Positions 14,633-20,777 of a DNA stretch of 24,094 bases are shown one piece after another. The stretch spans positions 1 through 24,094 of the forward strand of contig CALBZE010000017.1 of NCBI GenBank assembly GCA_937889645.1, read 5' to 3'. The notes beneath the pieces were generated by a model. That model was given only the letters and a program-made list of their open reading frames with translations. It made no database searches and was not told the origin of the DNA. The position numbers and the translations under genes were made by a program. The first letter of the stretch is position 1; each line of letters starts with the position of its first letter. This DNA is from an uncultured bacterium (GTDB taxonomy: Bacteria > Gemmatimonadota > Gemmatimonadetes > Longimicrobiales > RSA9).

Positions 14633-14907
14633 CCTCTTGCACAGGCGCCGGCCGGGCCGACCGGCGCATGATCGTTTTCTCGAGATGCATCGAGGATATC
14701 GCGTGCCGGGCCGGGAATCCAGCCCCCGGACCGGACGCATCGGCCCGACGGACGACGGCCGTCGCGACCCACGGCCCGGGCGTCGCCGTGGCCGGACGGG
14801 ACCGAATCCGATACCTTGAGCCGATCGCCCGCCGTGCGGCCGGCATCTTACGGCACGGGGGTGGCGGGCGCAAACGCCGGCGGAATTGCGTTCACGTACG
14901 GGGGATA
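14633..14907. promoter_or_regulatory. Divergent spacer between pyk and rnd with a GC hairpin in the pyk leader
   Basis: This 275-base spacer must hold the promoters of pyk (leftward) and rnd (rightward), but neither matches consensus well. A TACCTT at 14812-14817 could be the rnd -10, without a good -35. In the pyk leader GCGCCGG (14645-14651) pairs with CCGGCGC (14661-14667) around a 9-base loop, 12 bases before the ATG. No gene or RNA gene is recognised here. Confidence 0.35.
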
Positions 14908-16032
14908 ATGGAATACATCACGACGGAGCGGGGTCTGGAAGGCGCGGCACGACGGGTCGAGGCGGAGGACGCCCTGGCCGTGGACACGGAGGCGGCGGGT
15001 TACCACCGCTATTTCGACCGCGTGTGCCTCGTTCAGATCTCGACGCCGTCGGCGACGTACGTGATCGACACGCTGGCGGTGCGGCGGCTGGACGCGCTGC
15101 GTCCGGTGTTCGCCGCGCCCGGCGTCGAGATCGTGATCCACGATGCGGACTACGACCTCCGGCTCCTCGCCCGGGACTTCGGCATCCACGTGCGTGGCCT
15201 CTTCGACACGAAGATCGCGGCGCAGTTCCTCGGGGAGCCCGCGATCGGGCTCGCGAGCCTCGTCGAGAAGTACCTGGGGATCCGGCTCGAGAAGGCGTTC
15301 CAGCGGGCGGATTGGGCCCAGCGGCCGCTCCCGGCCGAGATGCTGGAGTACGCGGCGGAGGACACGAGGCACCTCCTGCCACTACGCGACCTGCTACGGG
15401 CGGAGCTGGAGCGTCGCGGCCGGCTGGCGTGGGCGCAGGAGGAGTTCCGGCTGCTGGAAGAGGTCCGGTGGGCGGCGCCGACGGCCGACCCGGACGCATA
15501 CCTGAAGCTCAAGGGGACCCGCGACCTTCAGCCTCGGCAGCTCGCGATCCTGCGGGAGCTGTACGCCTGGCGCGAGGAGGTCGCGCGGTCGCGGGACGTC
15601 GCACCGTTCAGGGTGCTGACGAACGAGGCGATGATCGAGATCGCGCGGCGGGCGCCGGGAACGGAGCGCGCCCTTGCCGAGGTGCCCGGGATTCCGCGAT
15701 CCCTGGCCGGGCGGCATGGCCGGGAAGTCCTCGCCGCGATCGAGCGCGCACGTGCGCTGCCGGAAGAGGCGCTCCCGACGCGCCCGCGCGGCCCGGGAAG
15801 GCCGCCGCCGGACCCCGTGTTCGACGCGACGTTGGAGCGGCTGCGGGCGGTACGGGACGAGGCGGCGACGTCGCTCGGGATCGACCGCGGTTTCCTCATG
15901 CCGCGGGCCCAGCTCGAGGAGCTCGCGCGGCTCCGGCCGCCGTCGATCGAGGCGTTGGCAGAGGTCCCGGGGATGCGCCGCTGGCAGGTCGAGGCGCTCG
16001 GTCGAGAGATCGTGAAGGCGATCGCGGGGTGA
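14908..16032 (+). CDS. rnd: Ribonuclease D
   Basis: A 374-residue 3'-5' exoribonuclease, the same length as E. coli RNase D, acting in tRNA 3' trimming. The DEDD-y exonuclease residues are visible: Asp26 and Glu28 in AVDTEA, Asp83 in ADYDLR, and Tyr148 and Asp152 in YAAEDTRHL. Two HRDC-like nucleic-acid-binding domains follow, about 205-290 and 300-372, each ending in a helix-hairpin pattern (LAEVPGI, LAEVPGM). The ATG at 14908 follows GGGGGAT, a usable ribosome-binding site; the frame is open further upstream but has no family similarity there. It is the only plus-strand gene in the first 20 kb. None of the three tRNAs fully encodes CCA, so 3' trimming matters here. Confidence 0.95.
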   Translation: MEYITTERGLEGAARRVEAEDALAVDTEAAGYHRYFDRVCLVQISTPSATYVIDTLAVRRLDALRPVFAAPGVEIVIHDADYDLRLLARDFGIHVRGLFDTKIAAQFLGEPAIGLASLVEKYLGIRLEKAFQRADWAQRPLPAEMLEYAAEDTRHLLPLRDLLRAELERRGRLAWAQEEFRLLEEVRWAAPTADPDAYLKLKGTRDLQPRQLAILRELYAWREEVARSRDVAPFRVLTNEAMIEIARRAPGTERALAEVPGIPRSLAGRHGREVLAAIERARALPEEALPTRPRGPGRPPPDPVFDATLERLRAVRDEAATSLGIDRGFLMPRAQLEELARLRPPSIEALAEVPGMRRWQVEALGREIVKAIAG

Positions 16033-16038
16033 GGATCG

Positions 16039-16110
16039 GGCGCGCCGGGCGCGGCGTCGTTCCTCGGGGGGACGTGGCCCTGGCGGAAGAGGAGGCCACG
16101 GCGCGCCGGG
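16039..16110. repeat. Direct repeat of a palindromic 11-mer in the rnd/PorV-like convergent spacer
   Basis: GGCGCGCCGGG occurs exactly at 16039-16049 and 16100-16110 in the 106-base spacer between two convergent genes. Its core GGCGCGCC is a perfect palindrome, so the copies could pair with each other. Between them GTGGCC (16074-16079) pairs with GGCCAC (16093-16098). No T-run follows on either strand, so this is not a standard terminator, although termination or transcript-end protection for both genes is possible. Confidence 0.4.
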
Positions 16111-16138
16111 TGACGCGTGAGGCGAACGCGAGGGTGTC

Positions 16139-17092
16139 TCAGCGGAAGCGAAGCGTGACCCCGAACACGTGGGCGGCGCCCAGGGCGCCCATGGCTCGGT
16201 ACGCGTAGTCGACGGCGAGGCCGCCGAGGAGGAGGCCAGCGCCGAGGACGACGGGGGCGCGCGCGTCGTCGCCGGCGGTGCCGTCGTATCCGATCCGGCC
16301 CATGAGCGCGGCGCCGGGACGGACCCGCCCGAGCTCGAGCCCGCCGAGGGGCGAGACGGCGCCGTTCCGCTCCACCGCCTCGGCGACGAGCACGGTCCGA
16401 AGGCCTGCCGGCGAATCGATACGGAGCGCCGCGCCCGCGCGGATCGCGCGCGGCAGGGGCGAGGCGCGGCCGGGCCCGATATCGGAGCCGAGGTTCTGGA
16501 GCGCGGCGCCCAGCGCCACGCGGCCGTCCCACACTTCCAACCCCGCCCCCACGTCGAATGCGGTTCCGGTGGCCGACGACTCGGCGAGCTGGAGCCGAAG
16601 CAGCTTCGCGGCGGCGCCGAGCTCGATCCTTCCCGCCACCCTCACGCCGTAGGCCGCGGTGACGGCCAGCTCGCCGCCGCCGACGCGCTCGCCCGTCGGC
16701 ATACCGATCTCGTCGCCGGTCGACGGATCCGGCTCCATGACGTCGATCTCCCCGTAATTCAGGAACTGCGCGCCGAATCCGAGCGTGCCCGGCCCGAGGC
16801 GGGCCGCGACCGCGGCCGCGCCGACGCCGGCCTCGACCGGGAGCGTGCGGTAGGCGAACGCCGCAGCGGGATCGGCGGCCGAGAGGCGGGCCGGGTTGTA
16901 GAAAACGCTGAGCGCGTCGGCCATGGGTGCGTAGGCGCCGCCGAGGGCGAGAGGCCGCGGCGCCGGCGCGACGCGCAGCACCGCGGCGGCCGTGGCGCCC
17001 GGGTCCTGCGCGGCCGCCGCGGGCGCGAACCCGGCGAGGGCGGCCACGAAGACGGCCGCGGTGCGGGCGTGGTACGGGGCGCGCGCGGTCAT
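16139..17092 (-). CDS. PorV/PorQ (UPF0164)-like outer-membrane beta-barrel protein
   Basis: A 317-residue exported protein with a signal peptide ending near residue 28 (AAAA-QD). The mature start carries LALGGAYAPMADALSVFYNPARL, the motif that marks PorV/PorQ-type proteins of the FadL-like barrel group. The rest alternates short hydrophobic strands and turns and closes with VDYAYRAMGALGAAHVFGVTLRF, a barrel-like end with aromatic/basic terminus. In Bacteroidota PorV carries substrates of the type IX secretion system on the outer face. The gene overlaps the subtilase gene by ATGA, and that protease ends in a sorting-type domain, which supports a transport or attachment role. Other T9SS genes are not visible in the window, so this role is inferred. 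Confidence 0.8.
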   Translation of the reverse strand: MTARAPYHARTAAVFVAALAGFAPAAAAQDPGATAAAVLRVAPAPRPLALGGAYAPMADALSVFYNPARLSAADPAAAFAYRTLPVEAGVGAAAVAARLGPGTLGFGAQFLNYGEIDVMEPDPSTGDEIGMPTGERVGGGELAVTAAYGVRVAGRIELGAAAKLLRLQLAESSATGTAFDVGAGLEVWDGRVALGAALQNLGSDIGPGRASPLPRAIRAGAALRIDSPAGLRTVLVAEAVERNGAVSPLGGLELGRVRPGAALMGRIGYDGTAGDDARAPVVLGAGLLLGGLAVDYAYRAMGALGAAHVFGVTLRFR

Positions 17093-19515
17093 GGGCGAAG
17101 CACGAACACCTTCTGGAGCACCGTCTCCCCCGCGACGTCGACGGCCAGGATGAACGCGCCGTTGGCGACGGGGCGGCCGCCGTCCGTATCCAGCGGCCAG
17201 ATGGTGAGCCGGTCGCCGATCTCGCGGTCCGCGAAAGTGCGCACGCGCTCGCCCGTGATCGAGTAGACCGCGATCGAGCGAGGCCGTTGGACGTAGTTGA
17301 TGACGAGCCGTCCGCTGCGGACCGGGTTCTCGGAGAGGTTGACGACCTGGCCGCCCGGGAGCGAACCGTCCGGCCGCAGGAGGCGCACGGCCGCTGCCGC
17401 CTCCAGTTTGCCGTACCCCCACTGTGCGTTCGGCACGGTGCCCCGCGGTTCGCCGGTCCGAGGAGCGGCGGTGAACGCATCGCGGCGGGCCGATGCGGTC
17501 AGGAGGTCCCGCGCCTTCTCCGGCGTGAGCTTGGGATCGATCTGGAGCAGGAGCGCGGCGACGCCGGCCACGAAGGGCGCGGCCATGCTCGTCCCGATCA
17601 GCGCGGCGTGGACGCCATCCTCCTCGACCAGCCACGAGAGTCCGGCAAACGTAGACCCCTCGGCCGCGCGCGCCGAGACGACGACCTTGGCCGGTGCGGC
17701 GATCTCCGGCTTGAGCACGCCGTCGCGCCGGGGGCCGGGGCTGCTGAACGAGGCGATGTCGCCGGTCGGCTCGCGGAACGGGAAGCTCTGGCTCCCGCCG
17801 CCGACGGTCCGCCATTCGTGCCGGGTCACGTATCCGGCCACCGCGATCACGCGGTTGGCCGTTGCCGGCGAGCCGACCAGGTGCGTGTTCGTGGTGCCGC
17901 CCTCTAGCTTCGCGAGGTCGACCGGGTTGTCGAACGTGCCGCCGACCAGCCACAGGTGGTACGTCCCCGGGCCGACGCCGCCGACTTTCCGCACGCGGAT
18001 CGTCCAGTTCCCCGGATCCGGCGGCGCCGCGGGGTCTTCGTCGGCGATGGCGATCAAGGCGACGTGGTCGCCGTTCGTCGCCTGCGGGCCGTCGACGGCG
18101 TTCAGGATCCCGATCGTGCCGCCGGGCGTCTGGACGAGTGCGCTGTCGCCCGTGGCCGCGACGAGACTGTCGCCGCGGGGCGATACGACGGTCACCCAGA
18201 GGGAGTCCTCGCCCTCGTACCAGAGCTCGAGGACCGCGCCATCGTTCACGGCGCCGGCGCGCGGCGAGTACGGCGGCACGACCAGCGAGTGCTCCCGCGT
18301 CTCGCCGGCGGCGAGCGTGCCCATCGCATGCGACGGCGCGCGGACGAACTCCGGCGTCTCGTTCTCGTTCACGCCCTGGTTGCCGGCGGCGGCCACGATG
18401 AGGCGACCCGGCCCGGCGAGGGCGTCGAGCCCGCGCTCGAGGAGCGTGCTCCCGTCGTGCGGGCCGGCCTGGGTGCTGACGGAGAGGTTCACGACGGCGG
18501 GGCGCCCGAGCGCCTCGGCCCTCGCGAAGATGTAGGCGACGGCTTCCAGGAGCTGGTCGCCGGTGAAGCCGCCGTCGCCGGCGCGAACGACGATCAGGTC
18601 CGCGTCGGGCGCCGTGCCGACGTATCGGTAGGCAGGAAGGCCGCTACCGGTCGCGGAGCCGTCGCCCGCGGCGATCCCGGCCACGTGCGTACCGTGGCCG
18701 ACGCGGTCGGTGATCGGACACTGCCCGGCGTCGATCTCGGCGGCGGCGCATTCGTGGCCGTAGTCCAGGACGTCGTTCCCGACGACGCCCGGCGGCCGTC
18801 CGTCGGCGATCCCCTGGTCCCAGGCGTAGAGCACCCGCGTGCGGCCGTTCGCGTCGCGGAAATCCTCGTGCGCGAGATCGAGTCCGGTGTCCACGATCCC
18901 GATCACGACGCCGCGGCCGGTGAGGCCGAAGAAGCGGTCGCCGTCGCGGCGCCGGAGCCCATCGACGCCGATCCCGACGACGGCGGTGTCGTTCGGGGGC
19001 GCGTCGGCGGCCGGCGCGAGAAACACCGGAGACGTGGCCGGGGCCGGCGCCGCGGTTTCGACCGGGGCTGCGTCGGCGGCCGGCGCGGGCGGCGACATCG
19101 GCGCCGCGGGCATCCGCACGTCCGGCGCGAGCCACGTCGCCGCCTCGAGGAATCGGATCGACGGCTGGGCGGCCAGCGAGGGAAGCGTGGCGAGCGGGAT
19201 GCGCGCGGTCACGACGTCGCCCGCACGCACGCCGATCCGCGCGCCGGCCCGGCGGAGCACGTCCTCGCCGCCGGGCGCGAGCCGGACCAGTACGCGGACG
19301 TAGGGCTCGCCGCCGATGCGCGCGGTCGCGCCGAGGGCGAGCGCGCCACGACCGCCGACACGGGGCGCGCCGTGCGCGGGGGCCGCGGAGTCGGCACGAA
19401 CCGCCCCCGACCAGCGAGACAGGCGCAGCGCGGGGTCCAGGCGCGACACGTCCTGCGCGGCCGCCCGGCCCGCGAGGAGGAGCAAGAGAACCGCCGCCAG
19501 TGGCGTTCGGGTCAT
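17089..19515 (-). CDS. Exported subtilisin-like serine protease with C-terminal sorting-type domain
   Basis: An 808-residue S8 protease. The signal peptide ends near residue 20 (AAA-QD). A propeptide-like region follows (to about 130), then a Pro/Ala-rich stretch. The catalytic triad is Asp209 (IVDTGLD), His274 (GHGTHVAG) and Ser643 (GTSMAAP), with oxyanion Asn379 (AAAGNQG). Residues about 390-545 form a beta-rich insert (LWYEGEDSLWVTV, NWTIRVRKVG) resembling the jelly-roll insert known in some subtilases such as the clostridial Csp proteases. Residues 726-808 (NPVRSG, AVYSITGERVR, PVANGAFILAV, KVFVLRP) match the pattern of type A T9SS or FlgD-like C-terminal domains. It is coupled to the PorV-like gene downstream. 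The substrate is unknown. Confidence 0.93.
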   Translation of the reverse strand: MTRTPLAAVLLLLLAGRAAAQDVSRLDPALRLSRWSGAVRADSAAPAHGAPRVGGRGALALGATARIGGEPYVRVLVRLAPGGEDVLRRAGARIGVRAGDVVTARIPLATLPSLAAQPSIRFLEAATWLAPDVRMPAAPMSPPAPAADAAPVETAAPAPATSPVFLAPAADAPPNDTAVVGIGVDGLRRRDGDRFFGLTGRGVVIGIVDTGLDLAHEDFRDANGRTRVLYAWDQGIADGRPPGVVGNDVLDYGHECAAAEIDAGQCPITDRVGHGTHVAGIAAGDGSATGSGLPAYRYVGTAPDADLIVVRAGDGGFTGDQLLEAVAYIFARAEALGRPAVVNLSVSTQAGPHDGSTLLERGLDALAGPGRLIVAAAGNQGVNENETPEFVRAPSHAMGTLAAGETREHSLVVPPYSPRAGAVNDGAVLELWYEGEDSLWVTVVSPRGDSLVAATGDSALVQTPGGTIGILNAVDGPQATNGDHVALIAIADEDPAAPPDPGNWTIRVRKVGGVGPGTYHLWLVGGTFDNPVDLAKLEGGTTNTHLVGSPATANRVIAVAGYVTRHEWRTVGGGSQSFPFREPTGDIASFSSPGPRRDGVLKPEIAAPAKVVVSARAAEGSTFAGLSWLVEEDGVHAALIGTSMAAPFVAGVAALLLQIDPKLTPEKARDLLTASARRDAFTAAPRTGEPRGTVPNAQWGYGKLEAAAAVRLLRPDGSLPGGQVVNLSENPVRSGRLVINYVQRPRSIAVYSITGERVRTFADREIGDRLTIWPLDTDGGRPVANGAFILAVDVAGETVLQKVFVLRP

Positions 19516-19557
19516 CGGATGGATGGCGTGCGTGCGAAGGTCGGATCCGGGGCGTTC

Positions 19558-19586
19558 AAGGTAGACGACGCCGGGCGGCGCGACAA
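19558..19586 (-). promoter_or_regulatory. Candidate promoter of the subtilase/PorV-like operon
   Basis: TTGTCG (19586-19581) and TACCTT (19563-19558) are separated by exactly 17 bases on the minus strand. They match consensus at 4 and 3 of 6. The start site would fall near 19551, leaving a leader of about 36 bases before the ATG at 19515. It is the only well-spaced candidate in the 93-base gap after the upstream gene. TACCTT also occurs upstream of rnd and of the DPP-IV gene. Confidence 0.4.
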
Positions 19587-19608
19587 GCAGTTGCGCCGCC
19601 GGCCGGTG

Positions 19609-20088
19609 TCATGACCCCCACGGATCGAAGCCGAAGGCGAGGTACTGGCCGGGACGGGCCTCGAGGGCGTCGGCGGCGCGCTCGAGCTGCGCGACCGTCT
19701 CCTCGTCCTCGCCCGTGCCCTTCGCGGCGTCACGGATCGCACGGAGGAGCGCCCGGATCTGGTCGGGCTTCAGGAGGACGTAGGACTGCGGATCCTGCTC
19801 GTCGCCGCGGGCCTGGACCACGAGGTCGACGAGATCGGTCTCTTGCGATATCTTCCAGACATCGCCGGTCTTCTTGAGGAGCTTGTCGGCGACCTTGACG
19901 TCCGCGTGGAGCGCGTGGACCAGGCGGTTGACCTCGCGGTCCGCGGCCTCCGCGCGCTGGCGGCCGAACCGACGGCCGAGCGACTCGGCGTCGGCGCCTT
20001 CGTGACGGCCCATCGCGCGCGCGAGGAGTTCGCCGACGTAGGCGTACATTCCCAGGACGACCGGAACCGGATCCATCGCGATTCGCAT
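19609..20088 (-). CDS. Hypothetical cytosolic helical protein
   Basis: I do not recognise this 159-residue protein. It has no signal peptide or long membrane helix. A short hydrophobic start (MDPVPVVLGMYAYVGELLA) is followed by a charged, mostly helical body with segments such as EVNRLVHALHADVKVADKLLKK, DPQSYVLLKPDQIRALL and EEETVAQLERAADALEA-like heptad spacing, ending FGFDPWGS. The ATG at 20088 has GGAG seven bases upstream; an ATG four codons later is an alternative. Coding character fits its neighbours. It is divergent from the lipoprotein gene and lies 93 bases before the subtilase gene, with a likely promoter between, so it may not share that operon. Confidence 0.7.
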   Translation of the reverse strand: MRIAMDPVPVVLGMYAYVGELLARAMGRHEGADAESLGRRFGRQRAEAADREVNRLVHALHADVKVADKLLKKTGDVWKISQETDLVDLVVQARGDEQDPQSYVLLKPDQIRALLRAIRDAAKGTGEDEETVAQLERAADALEARPGQYLAFGFDPWGS

Positions 20089-20112
20089 TGGCAGTCTCCA
20101 TCTTGCGTTCGG

Positions 20113-20130
20113 GCCGCGCCGCTGCGCGGC
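20113..20130. other. Compact hairpin in the divergent spacer of two unknown genes
   Basis: GCCGCGC (20113-20119) pairs perfectly with GCGCGGC (20124-20130) across a 4-base loop in the middle of the 105-base spacer 20089-20193. On the plus strand AAA follows rather than T, so it is not a plus-strand terminator. A palindrome here could be an operator shared by both genes, or GC-rich background. I see no consensus promoter for either direction. Confidence 0.3.
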
Positions 20131-20193
20131 AAAGGCAATGCCGTGGAAAGAATGCCCCGGACCGGCTGGAGCGTCAACCGAGAGGAGAACTCG

Positions 20194-20565
20194 ATGAAAT
20201 TCATCCGTACCATCGCCCCGGTCGCGGCCGCGGCCGCCGTGCTGGGCGCATGCGAGCCCGCGAAGTATCAGCTGATGCCGCTCGAGGAAGCGATGTACCG
20301 CATGCCGAGTCCCCTGGTCGCGCAGGTCCACGGGCCGGCGCAGCCGATCCCGGGCGTGCCCCAGGGCCCCGTGCGGGTCGGTGAGCGCTACTGGCAGGCG
20401 GTCGGGATCGTGCACCGCCTCCCGAACGACTTGGTCCGGCCGGTCGCGACGCTCGACGGGGTCATGTTCCACTCGCTGTCGTGGGACCAGGAGCCGTTCG
20501 ACCGGCTCTTCGTGCCCATCGCCGGGTCGACACAGCAGTGGGTCGAGATGCTCGACGTGTTCTGA
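20194..20565 (+). CDS. Small lipoprotein of unknown function
   Basis: A 123-residue protein with a lipoprotein signal: basic start MKFIR, hydrophobic AAAAAVLGAC, and lipobox L-G-A-C with Cys20 as the lipidated residue. The mature domain (about 103 residues) has no family I recognise. It begins EPAKYQLMPLEEAMYRMP and has a Pro/Gly-rich middle, then two beta-like stretches with Trp residues (YWQAVGIVH, GSTQQWVEML). ATG 20194 is preceded by GAGAGGAG, a strong ribosome-binding site. The gene stands alone on the plus strand and ends at a strong terminator, so it is a single-gene unit. Which membrane it sits in cannot be decided from sequence. Confidence 0.82.
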   Translation: MKFIRTIAPVAAAAAVLGACEPAKYQLMPLEEAMYRMPSPLVAQVHGPAQPIPGVPQGPVRVGERYWQAVGIVHRLPNDLVRPVATLDGVMFHSLSWDQEPFDRLFVPIAGSTQQWVEMLDVF

Positions 20566-20590
20566 GCGGCGAGCCGGAGGGTAGAAGGGT

Positions 20591-20636
20591 GAGGGCGTCG
20601 AGCGGACCGTTGGTCCGCTCGACGCCCTCTCGTTTT
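20591..20636 (+). terminator. Strong intrinsic terminator of the lipoprotein gene
   Basis: A perfect 18-bp stem, GAGGGCGTCGAGCGGACC (20591-20608) with its exact complement at 20612-20629 and a 3-base loop, is followed by TCGTTTT (20630-20636). It starts 25 bases after the lipoprotein stop. Stem length and T-tract make this a confident terminator on the plus strand; the minus side lacks a T-run, so it is weaker for the convergent DPP-IV gene. Confidence 0.92.
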
Positions 20637-20681
20637 GGCCCGCATGTTCGCGCGCGGCGCGGGCCCGCCACGCGGCCCCCG

Positions 20682-20714
20682 GACGGCCTGGCTGCCCGAG
20701 GCAGCCCGGCCGTC
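20682..20714. other. Long symmetric hairpin downstream of the DPP-IV gene
   Basis: GACGGCC-T-GGCTGCC (20682-20696) faces GGCAGCC-C-GGCCGTC (20700-20714) with a 3-base loop: two 7-bp stems separated by one mismatch. It lies 64 bases past the DPP-IV stop (20778) in the reading direction of that gene. No T-run follows on either strand. It may act with the terminator at 20591-20629 to end or protect the DPP-IV transcript. Confidence 0.5.
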
Positions 20715-20777
20715 GGTGTCGGCCATACCGCCACGGGGCCCCGACGTTTGCGGCGGCCCGCCACGCGCGCTCGGCCG

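Noticed and set aside
14668..14907. RNase D extended at its N-terminus by 80 residues
   Set aside because: The extension lacks family similarity; the ATG at 14908 begins the exonuclease domain after a suitable ribosome-binding site.
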